Origin: Streptomyces ardesiacus
GTDB taxonomy: Bacteria; Actinomycetota; Actinomycetes; Streptomycetales; Streptomycetaceae
Direction of reading: 5' to 3'
Assembly: GCF_003112575.1 (NCBI RefSeq)
Contig: NZ_BEWC01000009.1
Location: forward strand, 124,001 to 188,000
Length of the DNA: 64,000 nt
Shown: piece by piece, positions 51,298 through 58,189 of the stretch
Layout: each line of letters opens with the position of its first letter
Position numbering within the stretch: the stretch's first letter is position 1
The notes under the pieces: model-generated
The model's input: the letters and a program-made list of their open reading frames with translations, nothing else
Told to the model about the DNA's origin: nothing
Database searches by the model: none
Made by a program: the position numbers and the translations under genes

Positions 51298-52206
51298 ATG
51301 CCCCTGGCCTACGTGTACGACCGTTTCGGCGGACCGGAGGTCGAGCACTTCGCCGACCTGCCGCGACCGGCTCCGGGCCCCGGTGACCTGCTGGTCGCCG
51401 TGCGCGCGGCCGGCGTCAACCCGGTCGACTGGAAACGCCGTTCGGGCCGCCGCCCGGCCGGGGCGCCCGCCGTCGTCCTGCCCGCCGTGATGGGCGGCGA
51501 GGCGGCGGGCAGGGTCGTCGCGCTCGGCCCCGGCACCACCGGGTTCGCCGTGGGCGACGCGGTCCTCGGCGGCCCGACGACAGGCGGGTACGCGCAGTTC
51601 ACCCTGCTGCCGGCGAGAGCGGCGGTCCGCAAACCGCCGGAGGTCTCCTGGACCGACGCCGCCGTCCTGCCCATCGCCGCCGCGACCGGCTACGGCGCAG
51701 TTCGCCGACTCGCCCTGCCGCCGGGCGCGACGCTGCTGGTGACCGGTGTCGGGGGCGGTGTCGGCGTGGCCGCCGCGCAGGTCGCCGCGGGGCTGGGGCT
51801 GACCGTGGTGGGTTCGGCGGCCGAGGACAAGCGGGCGTTCGTCGAGGAACTCGGTGTACGGTTCGTCGCCTCCGGACCCGGTCTTGCCGCGCGGATACCG
51901 GGCCGCGTGGACGGCGTCCTCGACCTGGTCGGCGGGGAGATCCTGCGCGAGAGCGCCGCGCTCCTGGAGGACCGTACGAAGCTGGTGAGCGGAGCCGACC
52001 GGGACGCCGTCGCCGCACTCGGCGGCGCACCGGTGGGGCCGGTGCGCGACCCGGCGATCCTGGGCGCGGTCGTGGAACTCGTCCGCACCGGCGCCCTGGA
52101 CCCGAAGGTGACGCACGTGATCCCGTTCGAGCGGGCACCGCAGGCGGTCCGGGCCGTGGAGGGCGGACACGGCCGGGGCAAGACCGTCCTGATGATGCCC
52201 AGGTAA
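51298..52206 (+). CDS. Zinc-independent quinone oxidoreductase (MDR family)
   Basis: 302 aa. MDR/QOR fold: N-terminal GroES-like domain (MPLAYVYDRFGGPEVEHFADLPRPAPGPGDLLVAVRAAGVNPVDWKRRSG), then Rossmann domain with VTGVGGGVGVAAAQVA binding NADPH, ending FERAPQAVRAVEGGHGRGKTVL. No zinc ligands. Reduces quinones or enones. ATG 51298 matches family N termini; an upstream in-frame ATG at 51253 overlaps the operator repeat. Followed by its likely regulator. Confidence 0.9.
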   Translation: MPLAYVYDRFGGPEVEHFADLPRPAPGPGDLLVAVRAAGVNPVDWKRRSGRRPAGAPAVVLPAVMGGEAAGRVVALGPGTTGFAVGDAVLGGPTTGGYAQFTLLPARAAVRKPPEVSWTDAAVLPIAAATGYGAVRRLALPPGATLLVTGVGGGVGVAAAQVAAGLGLTVVGSAAEDKRAFVEELGVRFVASGPGLAARIPGRVDGVLDLVGGEILRESAALLEDRTKLVSGADRDAVAALGGAPVGPVRDPAILGAVVELVRTGALDPKVTHVIPFERAPQAVRAVEGGHGRGKTVLMMPR

Positions 52207-52216
52207 GGAGAATTCA

Positions 52217-52241
52217 GTAAAATGCAAGCTGCATGGCAATT
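52217..52241. promoter_or_regulatory. 25-bp operator repeat, copy 2
   Basis: Second copy of the 25-bp element, 23 of 25 bases as in 51237-51261, located just before the TetR gene. It contains TAAAAT (52218-52223), a good -10 candidate, so a bound repressor would block the promoter. It contains ATGCA-agc-TGCAT, an inverted repeat. Confidence 0.7.
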
Positions 52242-52958
52242 CGGCCGACGGGCCGCCCTGATCCACCGGAGGCTCCCCTGAACACCACACCCGCGGCCCC
52301 CGCCGACCCTGACGCGCTGCCACGCCCCGGCCGACCCGGCGGCAGAGCTGCGAAACGCCGGGCCATCACCCAGGGCGCGCGTACCGTCTTCGGCCGCGAG
52401 GGATACAGCCGCACCAGCATCGAGGCCATCGCCGCCGAGGCCGGGGTGTCCACCCGCACGATCTACAACCACTTCGAGGGCAAGGACCACCTCTTCTCGG
52501 AGGTCGTCCACGACAGCGCCGGCCAGGTCGCGGACGCCTTCATCGCGACGGTGGCCGAACAACTCTCCGGCACCGACGCCCGCGCCGACCTGATCGCCCT
52601 CGGCCGCGCCCTCGTCGGCCAGCGCACCCAGTTCCCCGACCACTTCGCGATGATCCGGCAGATCAAGGCCGAGAGGCAGCACTTCCCGCCCGCCCTGATC
52701 GACACCTGGCAGCAGGCGGGACCCCTCCGCGTCCAGCAGGAGGTCTCCAGGCGCCTCTCCCAGCTCACCGACGCGGGCCTCCTGCATATCTCCAGCCCCG
52801 CCCGGGCCACCCTCCACTTCGTCGCCCTGGTCAACTCCGAGATCACCATCAGCCCCTACGCCAGCGGCGCTCCGAGCCCGGCACAGGTCCGCGCCTGCGT
52901 CACCCGCGCGGTCGACGCGTTCCTCCACGGCTACGGGGGCGCCGCCGGTACGGCCTGA
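52233..52958 (+). CDS. TetR-family transcriptional regulator
   Basis: 241 aa from the ATG at 52233. HTH region about residues 42-90: RRAITQGARTVFGREGYSRTSIEAIAAEAGVSTRTIYNHFEGKDHLF. C-terminal ligand domain of the AefR/AcrR-C type. The ATG lies inside the operator repeat and has no RBS; a GGAGG at about 52268 points to a non-canonical CTG at 52278 as a rival start. It probably represses itself, the quinone oxidoreductase and perhaps the divergent flavoprotein-SDR pair, with release by a quinone or polyketide ligand. Confidence 0.88.
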   Translation: MAIRPTGRPDPPEAPLNTTPAAPADPDALPRPGRPGGRAAKRRAITQGARTVFGREGYSRTSIEAIAAEAGVSTRTIYNHFEGKDHLFSEVVHDSAGQVADAFIATVAEQLSGTDARADLIALGRALVGQRTQFPDHFAMIRQIKAERQHFPPALIDTWQQAGPLRVQQEVSRRLSQLTDAGLLHISSPARATLHFVALVNSEITISPYASGAPSPAQVRACVTRAVDAFLHGYGGAAGTA

Positions 52959-53565
52959 GCCCCTCTCCACTACGTCCCCGACGGCGGGCGCCGGCCTCCG
53001 GGGCGCTCTCCGGAAACCGGACCGCACCACCAGTCGACCGCGGAGGCGGTCATGGCACAGGTGGACCCCGAGGAGTGCCGCGATTTCTCCGGAGCGATGC
53101 CTTCTCAGCGGCGTACCCGAGGCGTCTTTGCGCGGCCTTGCGGAGTTCCTGCTCTCACTGTCGGCGTTCGGCCGTCGCGGGATGCTGTCGGGGTGATTCC
53201 GACGCTGCCCGCGACGAGCAGGATGAATGCTTCGGCGGCGAACGGGATGGCGTACCGGGGCTGGGTGATGGCGACCTGCATACCGTCTCCCAGGGCGTGG
53301 GAGACGACATCCTCGGCCGCTTGGTGCTTGGTGCTTGGTGCTTGGTGGCGACCACCGCACCGGACGGTAGCCCACGCCCCCCGTTCAACGGCCCGGCGCC
53401 CTCAACGGCACTGTTTCGATCAGGCAGGCCGGCAGGCAGGTGCCTGTCTGTGCCTCCCGAGACGGACTGTCGGCCGTGACGCTCGTTTGACGCTCTGGGT
53501 GCACGCACGGAGGACAGCGAGCCGAGGAGCGGCCCCTGACCTGGCCTTTTCCTCGACCCGCTCAA
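52959..53565. other. Degenerate non-coding stretch with tandem heptamers
   Basis: About 600 bp without a convincing gene. It contains four tandem CTTGGTG heptamers at 53320-53347. A short plus-strand piece (VATTAPDGSPRP) around 53340-53380 resembles the strand motif of pyridoxamine-oxidase-like proteins but is not in an intact frame. Codon bias is poor throughout. It looks like eroded DNA next to the island boundary. Confidence 0.45.
53320..53347. repeat. Four tandem CTTGGTG heptamers
   Basis: Perfect head-to-tail repeat of the 7-mer CTTGGTG, four copies, in non-coding DNA 220 bp left of the right-hand trmA-like fragment. Probably slippage. Confidence 0.85.
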
Positions 53566-53637
53566 GTCGAAATCTTTCCGATGACGCACCACGTTGAGTG
53601 CGTGGCGATTCTGGAACCCGCCGCAAAGCAGCTCTGA
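53566..53637 (+). pseudogene. trmA-like 3' end, copy 3 (right island boundary)
   Basis: Reads VEIFPMTHHVECVAILEPAAKQL then TGA, against VFDLFPMTHHVECVAILEPTQKGL then TGA in the intact RNA methyltransferase gene 29.7 kb to the left. The DNA match continues past the stop (CTCTGA..., CGGGTTTCTCAGG against CGGGTTCTTCAGG). Upstream of VEIFPM the homology stops abruptly. There is no start or catalytic core, so it is a 3' fragment. Best read as the far junction of an insertion at the methyltransferase gene. Confidence 0.7.
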
Positions 53638-53750
53638 AGTGCAGCTCTACCGGGTTTCTCAGGCGTGGCCGGACAGGCCACGACCACGCCCTTCTCATGG
53701 CGCCCGCACTGCTCCGGCTCCGGCTCGTTCCGACCACGCGCACCGTCGTG

Positions 53751-54650
53751 TCAGGCCGCCGGGACGGGCCGCAGCCGGTAGGCGCCCCCGTGCGCGACGA
53801 CACGGCCGGCGGTGGGCGGGGCGAAATGGGTGCCCAGGAGGAGGGTGTCCGTGCCGGCGAGGGAAGCGAGCAGTGCACCGCGGGTGGCCTCGGACTGCTG
53901 TGGGTCGATGTCCACGCAGGCGCCGATGGCGGGGTGGGCGAGTTGGACCGGGTGGTGAATGCAGTCACCGGTGATCAGCGCGGTTGCGCCCTGACTGCTC
54001 AGTTCGACCGCGACATGGCCGGGGGTGTGGCCGGGGGTGGGGACCAGGCGCAGGCCCGGGGTGATCCGCGCGCCCTCGGCCGGGACGTCGACCAGGTCGA
54101 GCAGATCGGCCTGCTCGACCGGAATCATCGAGTCGCGGAACATCTGGCGGCGCGCCTCCTCCATGTCGTACGCGGCCCAGAACTCCCTTTCGGCGCGTGC
54201 GGTGAGGTAGCGCGCCCCGGGGAACGTGGGGACCCATGCGCCGTCCTCCTTCCGGGTGTTCCAGCCGACGTGGTCGGCGTGCAGGTGGGTGAGGATCACC
54301 AGGTCGACGGAGCCGGGCGGGAAGCCGGCGGCGGTCAGGCGCTCGGGGTAGTCGGTGCGCAGGTTGTGCCAGGCCGGGTTGGCCCGTTCCTTGCCGTTGC
54401 CGATGCCGGTGTCGACGAGCACGCGCAGCCCGTCCACGACGAACGCGAAACTGTGGCTGTCGATGCGGAGGATGCCGTCGTCGCCGGCGAAGTGGGGGTG
54501 CAGCCAGTCCTGGCCGGCCACTACCTGAGGTGTGGCGTCGGGCAGCAGCCAGGGTCCGGTCGCGGGCGGCAGCAGTGTCTCGTCGATGCGGTGGACGGTG
54601 ATGTCGCCCACGGCCCAGGAGGGGACGGGGGTGTCCGGGGGAGTCTGCAT
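53751..54650 (-). CDS. Metallo-beta-lactamase-fold hydrolase (MBL1)
   Basis: 299 aa. Zinc motif THLHADHVGWN with H122, H124, D126, H127; further metal ligands in PTPGHTPGHVAVEL and TGDCIHHPVQLAHP. Closest in layout to AHL-lactonase-like and related MBL hydrolases. It is a paralogue of the protein at 59743-60690 (both have DTGxGNGK, HLHxDHVGWNTR, WVPTFP). RBS AAGGGA. The gene is divergent from the AtzG/AtzE pair and sits behind operators A and B of the TetR regulator encoded at 56563-57138. Confidence 0.88.
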   Translation of the reverse strand: MQTPPDTPVPSWAVGDITVHRIDETLLPPATGPWLLPDATPQVVAGQDWLHPHFAGDDGILRIDSHSFAFVVDGLRVLVDTGIGNGKERANPAWHNLRTDYPERLTAAGFPPGSVDLVILTHLHADHVGWNTRKEDGAWVPTFPGARYLTARAEREFWAAYDMEEARRQMFRDSMIPVEQADLLDLVDVPAEGARITPGLRLVPTPGHTPGHVAVELSSQGATALITGDCIHHPVQLAHPAIGACVDIDPQQSEATRGALLASLAGTDTLLLGTHFAPPTAGRVVAHGGAYRLRPVPAA

Positions 54651-54814
54651 GATCTGTCGTTTCCCTTGTTCTTCGGCGGAGTGGTCGGTTGCGCGGCCTG
54701 CCGCAGGGCCTCGTTCGGGTGCGTGCCACCACGGCGAGCGCGGTGAGGAACGCCGCGGCGAGGAGGGCGGCGACGGCGGCGTGGGCGGGAGAGGCGTCCG
54801 CCGATCGCACCTCC

Positions 54815-54837
54815 TTAAAGCAACGAGTTTGCGTTAA
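54815..54837. promoter_or_regulatory. TetR operator site A
   Basis: 23-bp inverted repeat: TTAAAGCAA (54815-54823) and TTGCGTTAA (54829-54837) around a 5-bp core, one mismatch between arms. Nearly the same sequence as site C (reverse complement) in front of the TetR gene. Located between the divergent MBL1 and amidase genes. Confidence 0.75.
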
Positions 54838-54861
54838 GCGACGGTAGGACCTACGGTCGGG

Positions 54862-54884
54862 CTAAAGCAAATCAATAGCTTTTG
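54862..54884. promoter_or_regulatory. TetR operator site B
   Basis: Weaker copy of the same element: CTAAAGCAA (54862-54870), 5-bp core, TAGCTTTTG (54876-54884). It is 47 bp from site A, 44 bp before the AtzG-like ATG. Confidence 0.55.
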
Positions 54885-54927
54885 GCGTGGGGCGTCTCGT
54901 CGCTCCAGGCCCGACCAGGGAGAATCC

Positions 54928-55137
54928 ATGTCCTCCGCCGCACTCACCCCGCCCGAGGCCGCCCGCTGGGCCGCGCGTGCCGGGCTGCCGCTGCCCGATG
55001 AACGCCACTGCGCGGTTGCGGTCACCGCCGACCACATCCACTCCGTCGTCGCCGTCCTGCGCGAGCTGGACTTCGGTGACACCCCGCCCGCCGGTGCCTT
55101 CCGTGCGGAAGAGGAGCAGCGTGATGCAGCCGTATGA
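54928..55137 (+). CDS. AtzG-like small amidase subunit
   Basis: 69 aa, GatC/AtzG-like (DUF4089) helical protein: LTPPEAARWAARAGLPLPDERHCAVAVTADHIHSVVAVLRELDFGDTPPA. In the AtzE/AtzG system of cyanurate catabolism the small subunit supports the amidase encoded next to it. Here its stop overlaps the amidase start by 14 bp, the arrangement expected for a stoichiometric partner. Confidence 0.8.
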   Translation: MSSAALTPPEAARWAARAGLPLPDERHCAVAVTADHIHSVVAVLRELDFGDTPPAGAFRAEEEQRDAAV

Positions 55138-56533
55138 GTTGTCCCTCGCCGCCGCCGCGCGCGAGATCCGGGAGCGGCGGCTGTCCCCCGTCGAGCTGGT
55201 CGACTCGGTCCTCGACCGCATCGAGCAGGTGGAGCCGCACGTGGCGGCCTACGTCGCGGTCTCCGCCGAGCAGGCCCGCCGGACCGCCCGTGAGGCCGAG
55301 CGCGACGCCGCACGGGGCTCCTGCCGAGGCCCTCTGCACGGGATCCCGGTGGGACTCAAGGACCTGATCGACGTCGCGGGGGAGCCCACCACCGCGAGCT
55401 CCAGGACCCGGGCGGGTCACCGCGCGGCCTCCGACAGCACGGTCGTCGCGAGGCTGCGGGCGGCCGGCGCGATTCTGATCGGCAAGACGCACACCCACGA
55501 GTTCGCCTACGGGCTGACCACCCCGCAGACCAGCAATGCCTGGGACCAGGGGAGGGTCGCCGGCGGCTCCAGCGGCGGCTCCGCCGTCGCCGTGGCCACG
55601 GGTGCGGCGACCTTCGCCCTCGGCACCGACACCGGCGGATCCATCCGGGTGCCCGCCACCCTGAACGGGGTGGTCGGACTCAAGCCGACGTACGGGCTGG
55701 TGCCCCGGCACGGCGTCACGTCGCTGTCCTGGTCGCTCGACCACGTCGGCCCGATCACCCGCACCGTCGACGACGCCGCCCTGGTTCTGACCGCCATCGC
55801 CGGGCACGACCCCCGCGACCCCGCCTCGGTGGCCGCCCCCGGCGCCGACTACCGGCCGCGCCGCGACCCGGACCTGACCGGAGTGCGCGTCGGCGTGCCT
55901 CGCACCTACTACTTCGAACACGTCGACGCGGACGTCGAGGCCGCCGTCCGCCGCGCCGTCGCGCAGCTGGAGGCGCTCGGCGCCCGGCTCGTCGAGATCG
56001 ACATACCGATGGCCCGCTACGTCCAGGCCACCCAGTGGGGCCTGATGGTGCCGGAAGCCACCGCGTACCACGAGAGCACCCTGCGCACCGTCCCCGAGCT
56101 GTACCAGGCGGATGTCCGGATCCTCCTGGAGGCCGGCGAGCTGATGGGCGCGGGCGACTACCTGCGGGCGCAGCGTGCCCGGACGCTGATGCGCGACGCA
56201 TGGGCCCGTGTCCTGAAGGACGTCGACGTGATCGCCGCCCCTGCGGTCCCGATGGGCGCGGTGCCGTCGGGCCGGGAGACCGTCACCTGGCCGGACGGCA
56301 CGGTCGAGAGCGTCTCCGACGCCTACGTGCGCCTCTCCTCCCCGGCCAACATCACAGGAGTGCCCGCGCTCTCCGTCCCCGTCGGCCACGACGCGGCGGG
56401 CATGCCCATCGGCATGCAGGTGCTCGGGCGGCCTTTCGCCGAGCGGACGCTGCTGCTGGTGGGCCACGCGTACGAGCGGACGCAGCCCGCACGGTCGCTC
56501 GCCCCCTCGCCCGAGAACGCCGGAACTCGCTAA
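55124..56533 (+). CDS. Amidase-signature hydrolase (AtzE-like)
   Basis: 469 aa. Catalytic triad of the amidase signature: Lys79 in VGLKDLIDV, the cis-Ser within GGSSGGS at 147-153, and nucleophile Ser173 in TGGSIRVPA. It hydrolyses a C-N amide bond. With the AtzG-like partner it resembles 1-carboxybiuret hydrolase or indole-acetamide/allophanate-type amidases; the real substrate is open. ATG 55124 with GAGGAG 7 bp upstream. Its stop codon TAA is part of operator C. Confidence 0.92.
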   Translation: MQPYELSLAAAAREIRERRLSPVELVDSVLDRIEQVEPHVAAYVAVSAEQARRTAREAERDAARGSCRGPLHGIPVGLKDLIDVAGEPTTASSRTRAGHRAASDSTVVARLRAAGAILIGKTHTHEFAYGLTTPQTSNAWDQGRVAGGSSGGSAVAVATGAATFALGTDTGGSIRVPATLNGVVGLKPTYGLVPRHGVTSLSWSLDHVGPITRTVDDAALVLTAIAGHDPRDPASVAAPGADYRPRRDPDLTGVRVGVPRTYYFEHVDADVEAAVRRAVAQLEALGARLVEIDIPMARYVQATQWGLMVPEATAYHESTLRTVPELYQADVRILLEAGELMGAGDYLRAQRARTLMRDAWARVLKDVDVIAAPAVPMGAVPSGRETVTWPDGTVESVSDAYVRLSSPANITGVPALSVPVGHDAAGMPIGMQVLGRPFAERTLLLVGHAYERTQPARSLAPSPENAGTR

Positions 56534-56553
56534 ACGCAATAAATGTGCTTTAA
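56531..56553. promoter_or_regulatory. TetR operator site C
   Basis: TAAACGCAA (56531-56539), 5-bp core, GTGCTTTAA (56545-56553). Its reverse complement matches site A in both arms except two outer positions. It begins at the amidase stop codon and lies 10 bp before the TetR ATG, suggesting autoregulation. Confidence 0.75.
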
Positions 56554-56562
56554 CCTGGTGCG

Positions 56563-57138
56563 ATGAGCAGCAGGCAAGGGGTCCGCCCCGGCGGGCGCAG
56601 CGCACGCGTCCAGGCGTCGGTGCACACCGCTGTACGGGAACTCATGGAGGACAGGGGCCGCGAGGCGCTGACCGTCCCCCTCGTCGCCCAGCGCGCCGGG
56701 GTCACCCCGTCCACCGTCTACCGGCGCTGGGGCACCCTGCAGGAACTGCTGTCGGACGTCGCGGTGGAGCGGCTGCGCCCCGACACCGAACCGGAGGACC
56801 ACGGCGACCTGCGGTCCGACCTCACGGCATGGGCCGAACAGTTCCTCGACGAAATGTCGTCCGCCTCGGGTCGCGCCTACATCCGCGACGCCCTGCTCGG
56901 CGACCCGGACGGCGACAACGCCGGCCAGTGCTCGGCCTACGCGGCCGAACAGATCAACGTCATTCTCGCCCGGGCCAGGGACCGCGGGGAGAACACCCCC
57001 GACGTCGAGACGGCGATGGACCGCGTCGTCGCCCCCCTGATGTACCGCATCCTCTTCCGGCCGGCCGGGCTCGACGCCGCGTACGCCCGACGGCTGGTGG
57101 CCGGGCTCGTCGGCGTACGCGGGACGGGCGGCCGGTGA
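56563..57138 (+). CDS. TetR-family regulator of the amidase/MBL1 genes
   Basis: 191 aa. HTH about residues 15-65 (VHTAVRELMEDRGREALTVPLVAQRAGVTPSTVYRRWGTLQELL) and a C-terminal domain of the TetR_C_11/16 type (RAYIRDALLGDPDG..., APLMYRILFRPAGLDAAYARRLVAGL). Three copies of one palindrome (A, B, C) at its own promoter and at the divergent MBL1-amidase promoter indicate its regulon. Ligand unknown. Confidence 0.9.
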   Translation: MSSRQGVRPGGRSARVQASVHTAVRELMEDRGREALTVPLVAQRAGVTPSTVYRRWGTLQELLSDVAVERLRPDTEPEDHGDLRSDLTAWAEQFLDEMSSASGRAYIRDALLGDPDGDNAGQCSAYAAEQINVILARARDRGENTPDVETAMDRVVAPLMYRILFRPAGLDAAYARRLVAGLVGVRGTGGR

Positions 57139-57196
57139 CCGGGTGAAGGCGGCTGTGGACGTGTCGCCCGGAGCACCGGCCGAGCGGCCGCGCAGC

Positions 57197-58018
57197 TCAG
57201 GCTGACGCGAACTCTGCGGTCAGGCAGGCCAGCAGTTGCCCCGGTGCGTCCTCCTGCAGGAGGTGACCGGCGCCCTCGATCCAGTGCAGCTCCGCCTGCG
57301 GAACACGTTCGTGCAGCCACTCGGCGTACTCCGGCGGAAGGATGCGGTCCTCGCGGCCCCAGACGATCCGTACCGGAATCGGGATGCCGTCCAGCAAGTG
57401 CCCGTACGCGGCCGTGTCCGCCTGCCTGATCTGGCTGTACTGACGGTAGAACGCCGCCTGACCCTCCTCCCCCCGCCACGGTGCGAGGAAGGCGTCGAGG
57501 ATCCCCGGCCGGAACCCGGTGTGCGTGGCGTGCCGCAGATGGGCGGCGACGAGCGCTTCGTGCGCGTAGCCCGGAAGCCCCCGGAAGACCTCCGTGTGCT
57601 CCAGGAAGAGCTGGAAGAGTCCCCGCTCCCACGCCCCTCCGCTCACCGCGTCGAAGAGGGTCAGGTCCCGGTAGCTCCTCTGCTCCAGCAGCAGGGTGCG
57701 CAGCGCCACCGCCCCGCCGATGTCGTGCGCCACGACGCTGGGGCGGGACAGGCCCCAGTGGTCGAGGAGCCGGGCGAAGTTCTCCGCGTGGGCCGCCAGG
57801 CTCAGGTCCTGTCCCTCGCGCTGCTCGGACTGGCCGAAGCCGAGATGGTCGAAGAAGAAGACCTCGCGGGTACGGGCGAGCGCGGGAGCGATGTCCCGCC
57901 ACAGGAAGGAGGAGTACGGGGTGCCGTGCACCAGCACGAGGGGGTCTCCGCTGCCCAAGGACCCCCACCGGACCACTCCTCCGGGCGTCTCGAACGTCTC
58001 GTCCAGTGTCCAGTCCAC
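57197..58018 (-). CDS. Alpha/beta hydrolase with Asp nucleophile (epoxide hydrolase/dehalogenase-like)
   Basis: 273 aa. Oxyanion motif HGTPYSS near 31-37; nucleophile elbow VVAHDIGGAV with Asp99 in place of Ser, as in haloalkane dehalogenases and epoxide hydrolases; terminal His in GAGHLLQEDAP; acid in WGREDRILPPE. GTG 58018 is chosen because GAGGAG precedes it; upstream residues look non-coding. It converges with the TetR gene. Substrate unknown. Confidence 0.87.
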   Translation of the reverse strand: MDWTLDETFETPGGVVRWGSLGSGDPLVLVHGTPYSSFLWRDIAPALARTREVFFFDHLGFGQSEQREGQDLSLAAHAENFARLLDHWGLSRPSVVAHDIGGAVALRTLLLEQRSYRDLTLFDAVSGGAWERGLFQLFLEHTEVFRGLPGYAHEALVAAHLRHATHTGFRPGILDAFLAPWRGEEGQAAFYRQYSQIRQADTAAYGHLLDGIPIPVRIVWGREDRILPPEYAEWLHERVPQAELHWIEGAGHLLQEDAPGQLLACLTAEFASA

Positions 58019-58189
58019 CGCCGCTCTCCTCTCTCGTCTCTCGCCTCGTGGGCACCACCTTCCACGCACAGCGCGCTTCGATGCGTCGGCAGCCGGGGTC
58101 TTCCTGGTCTCCGCCTCGACCAGCGCCCCACGGTTCGGGAAGTGCGGGGCCGCGGCCGGCCGGGGCCGGGGCGCACACCGGGGACGCGG
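58019..58189. other. Short spacer, no gene seen
   Basis: 171 bp between two minus-strand hydrolase genes. GC-rich, with no clear promoter or hairpin found by eye. Confidence 0.4.

Noticed and set aside
53155..53592. Small genes on either strand in the eroded DNA left of the trmA-like fragment
   Set aside because: No RBS, poor codon bias, Ser/Pro/Arg-rich translations; a PPOX-like motif (VATTAPDGSPRP) is too short to support a gene.
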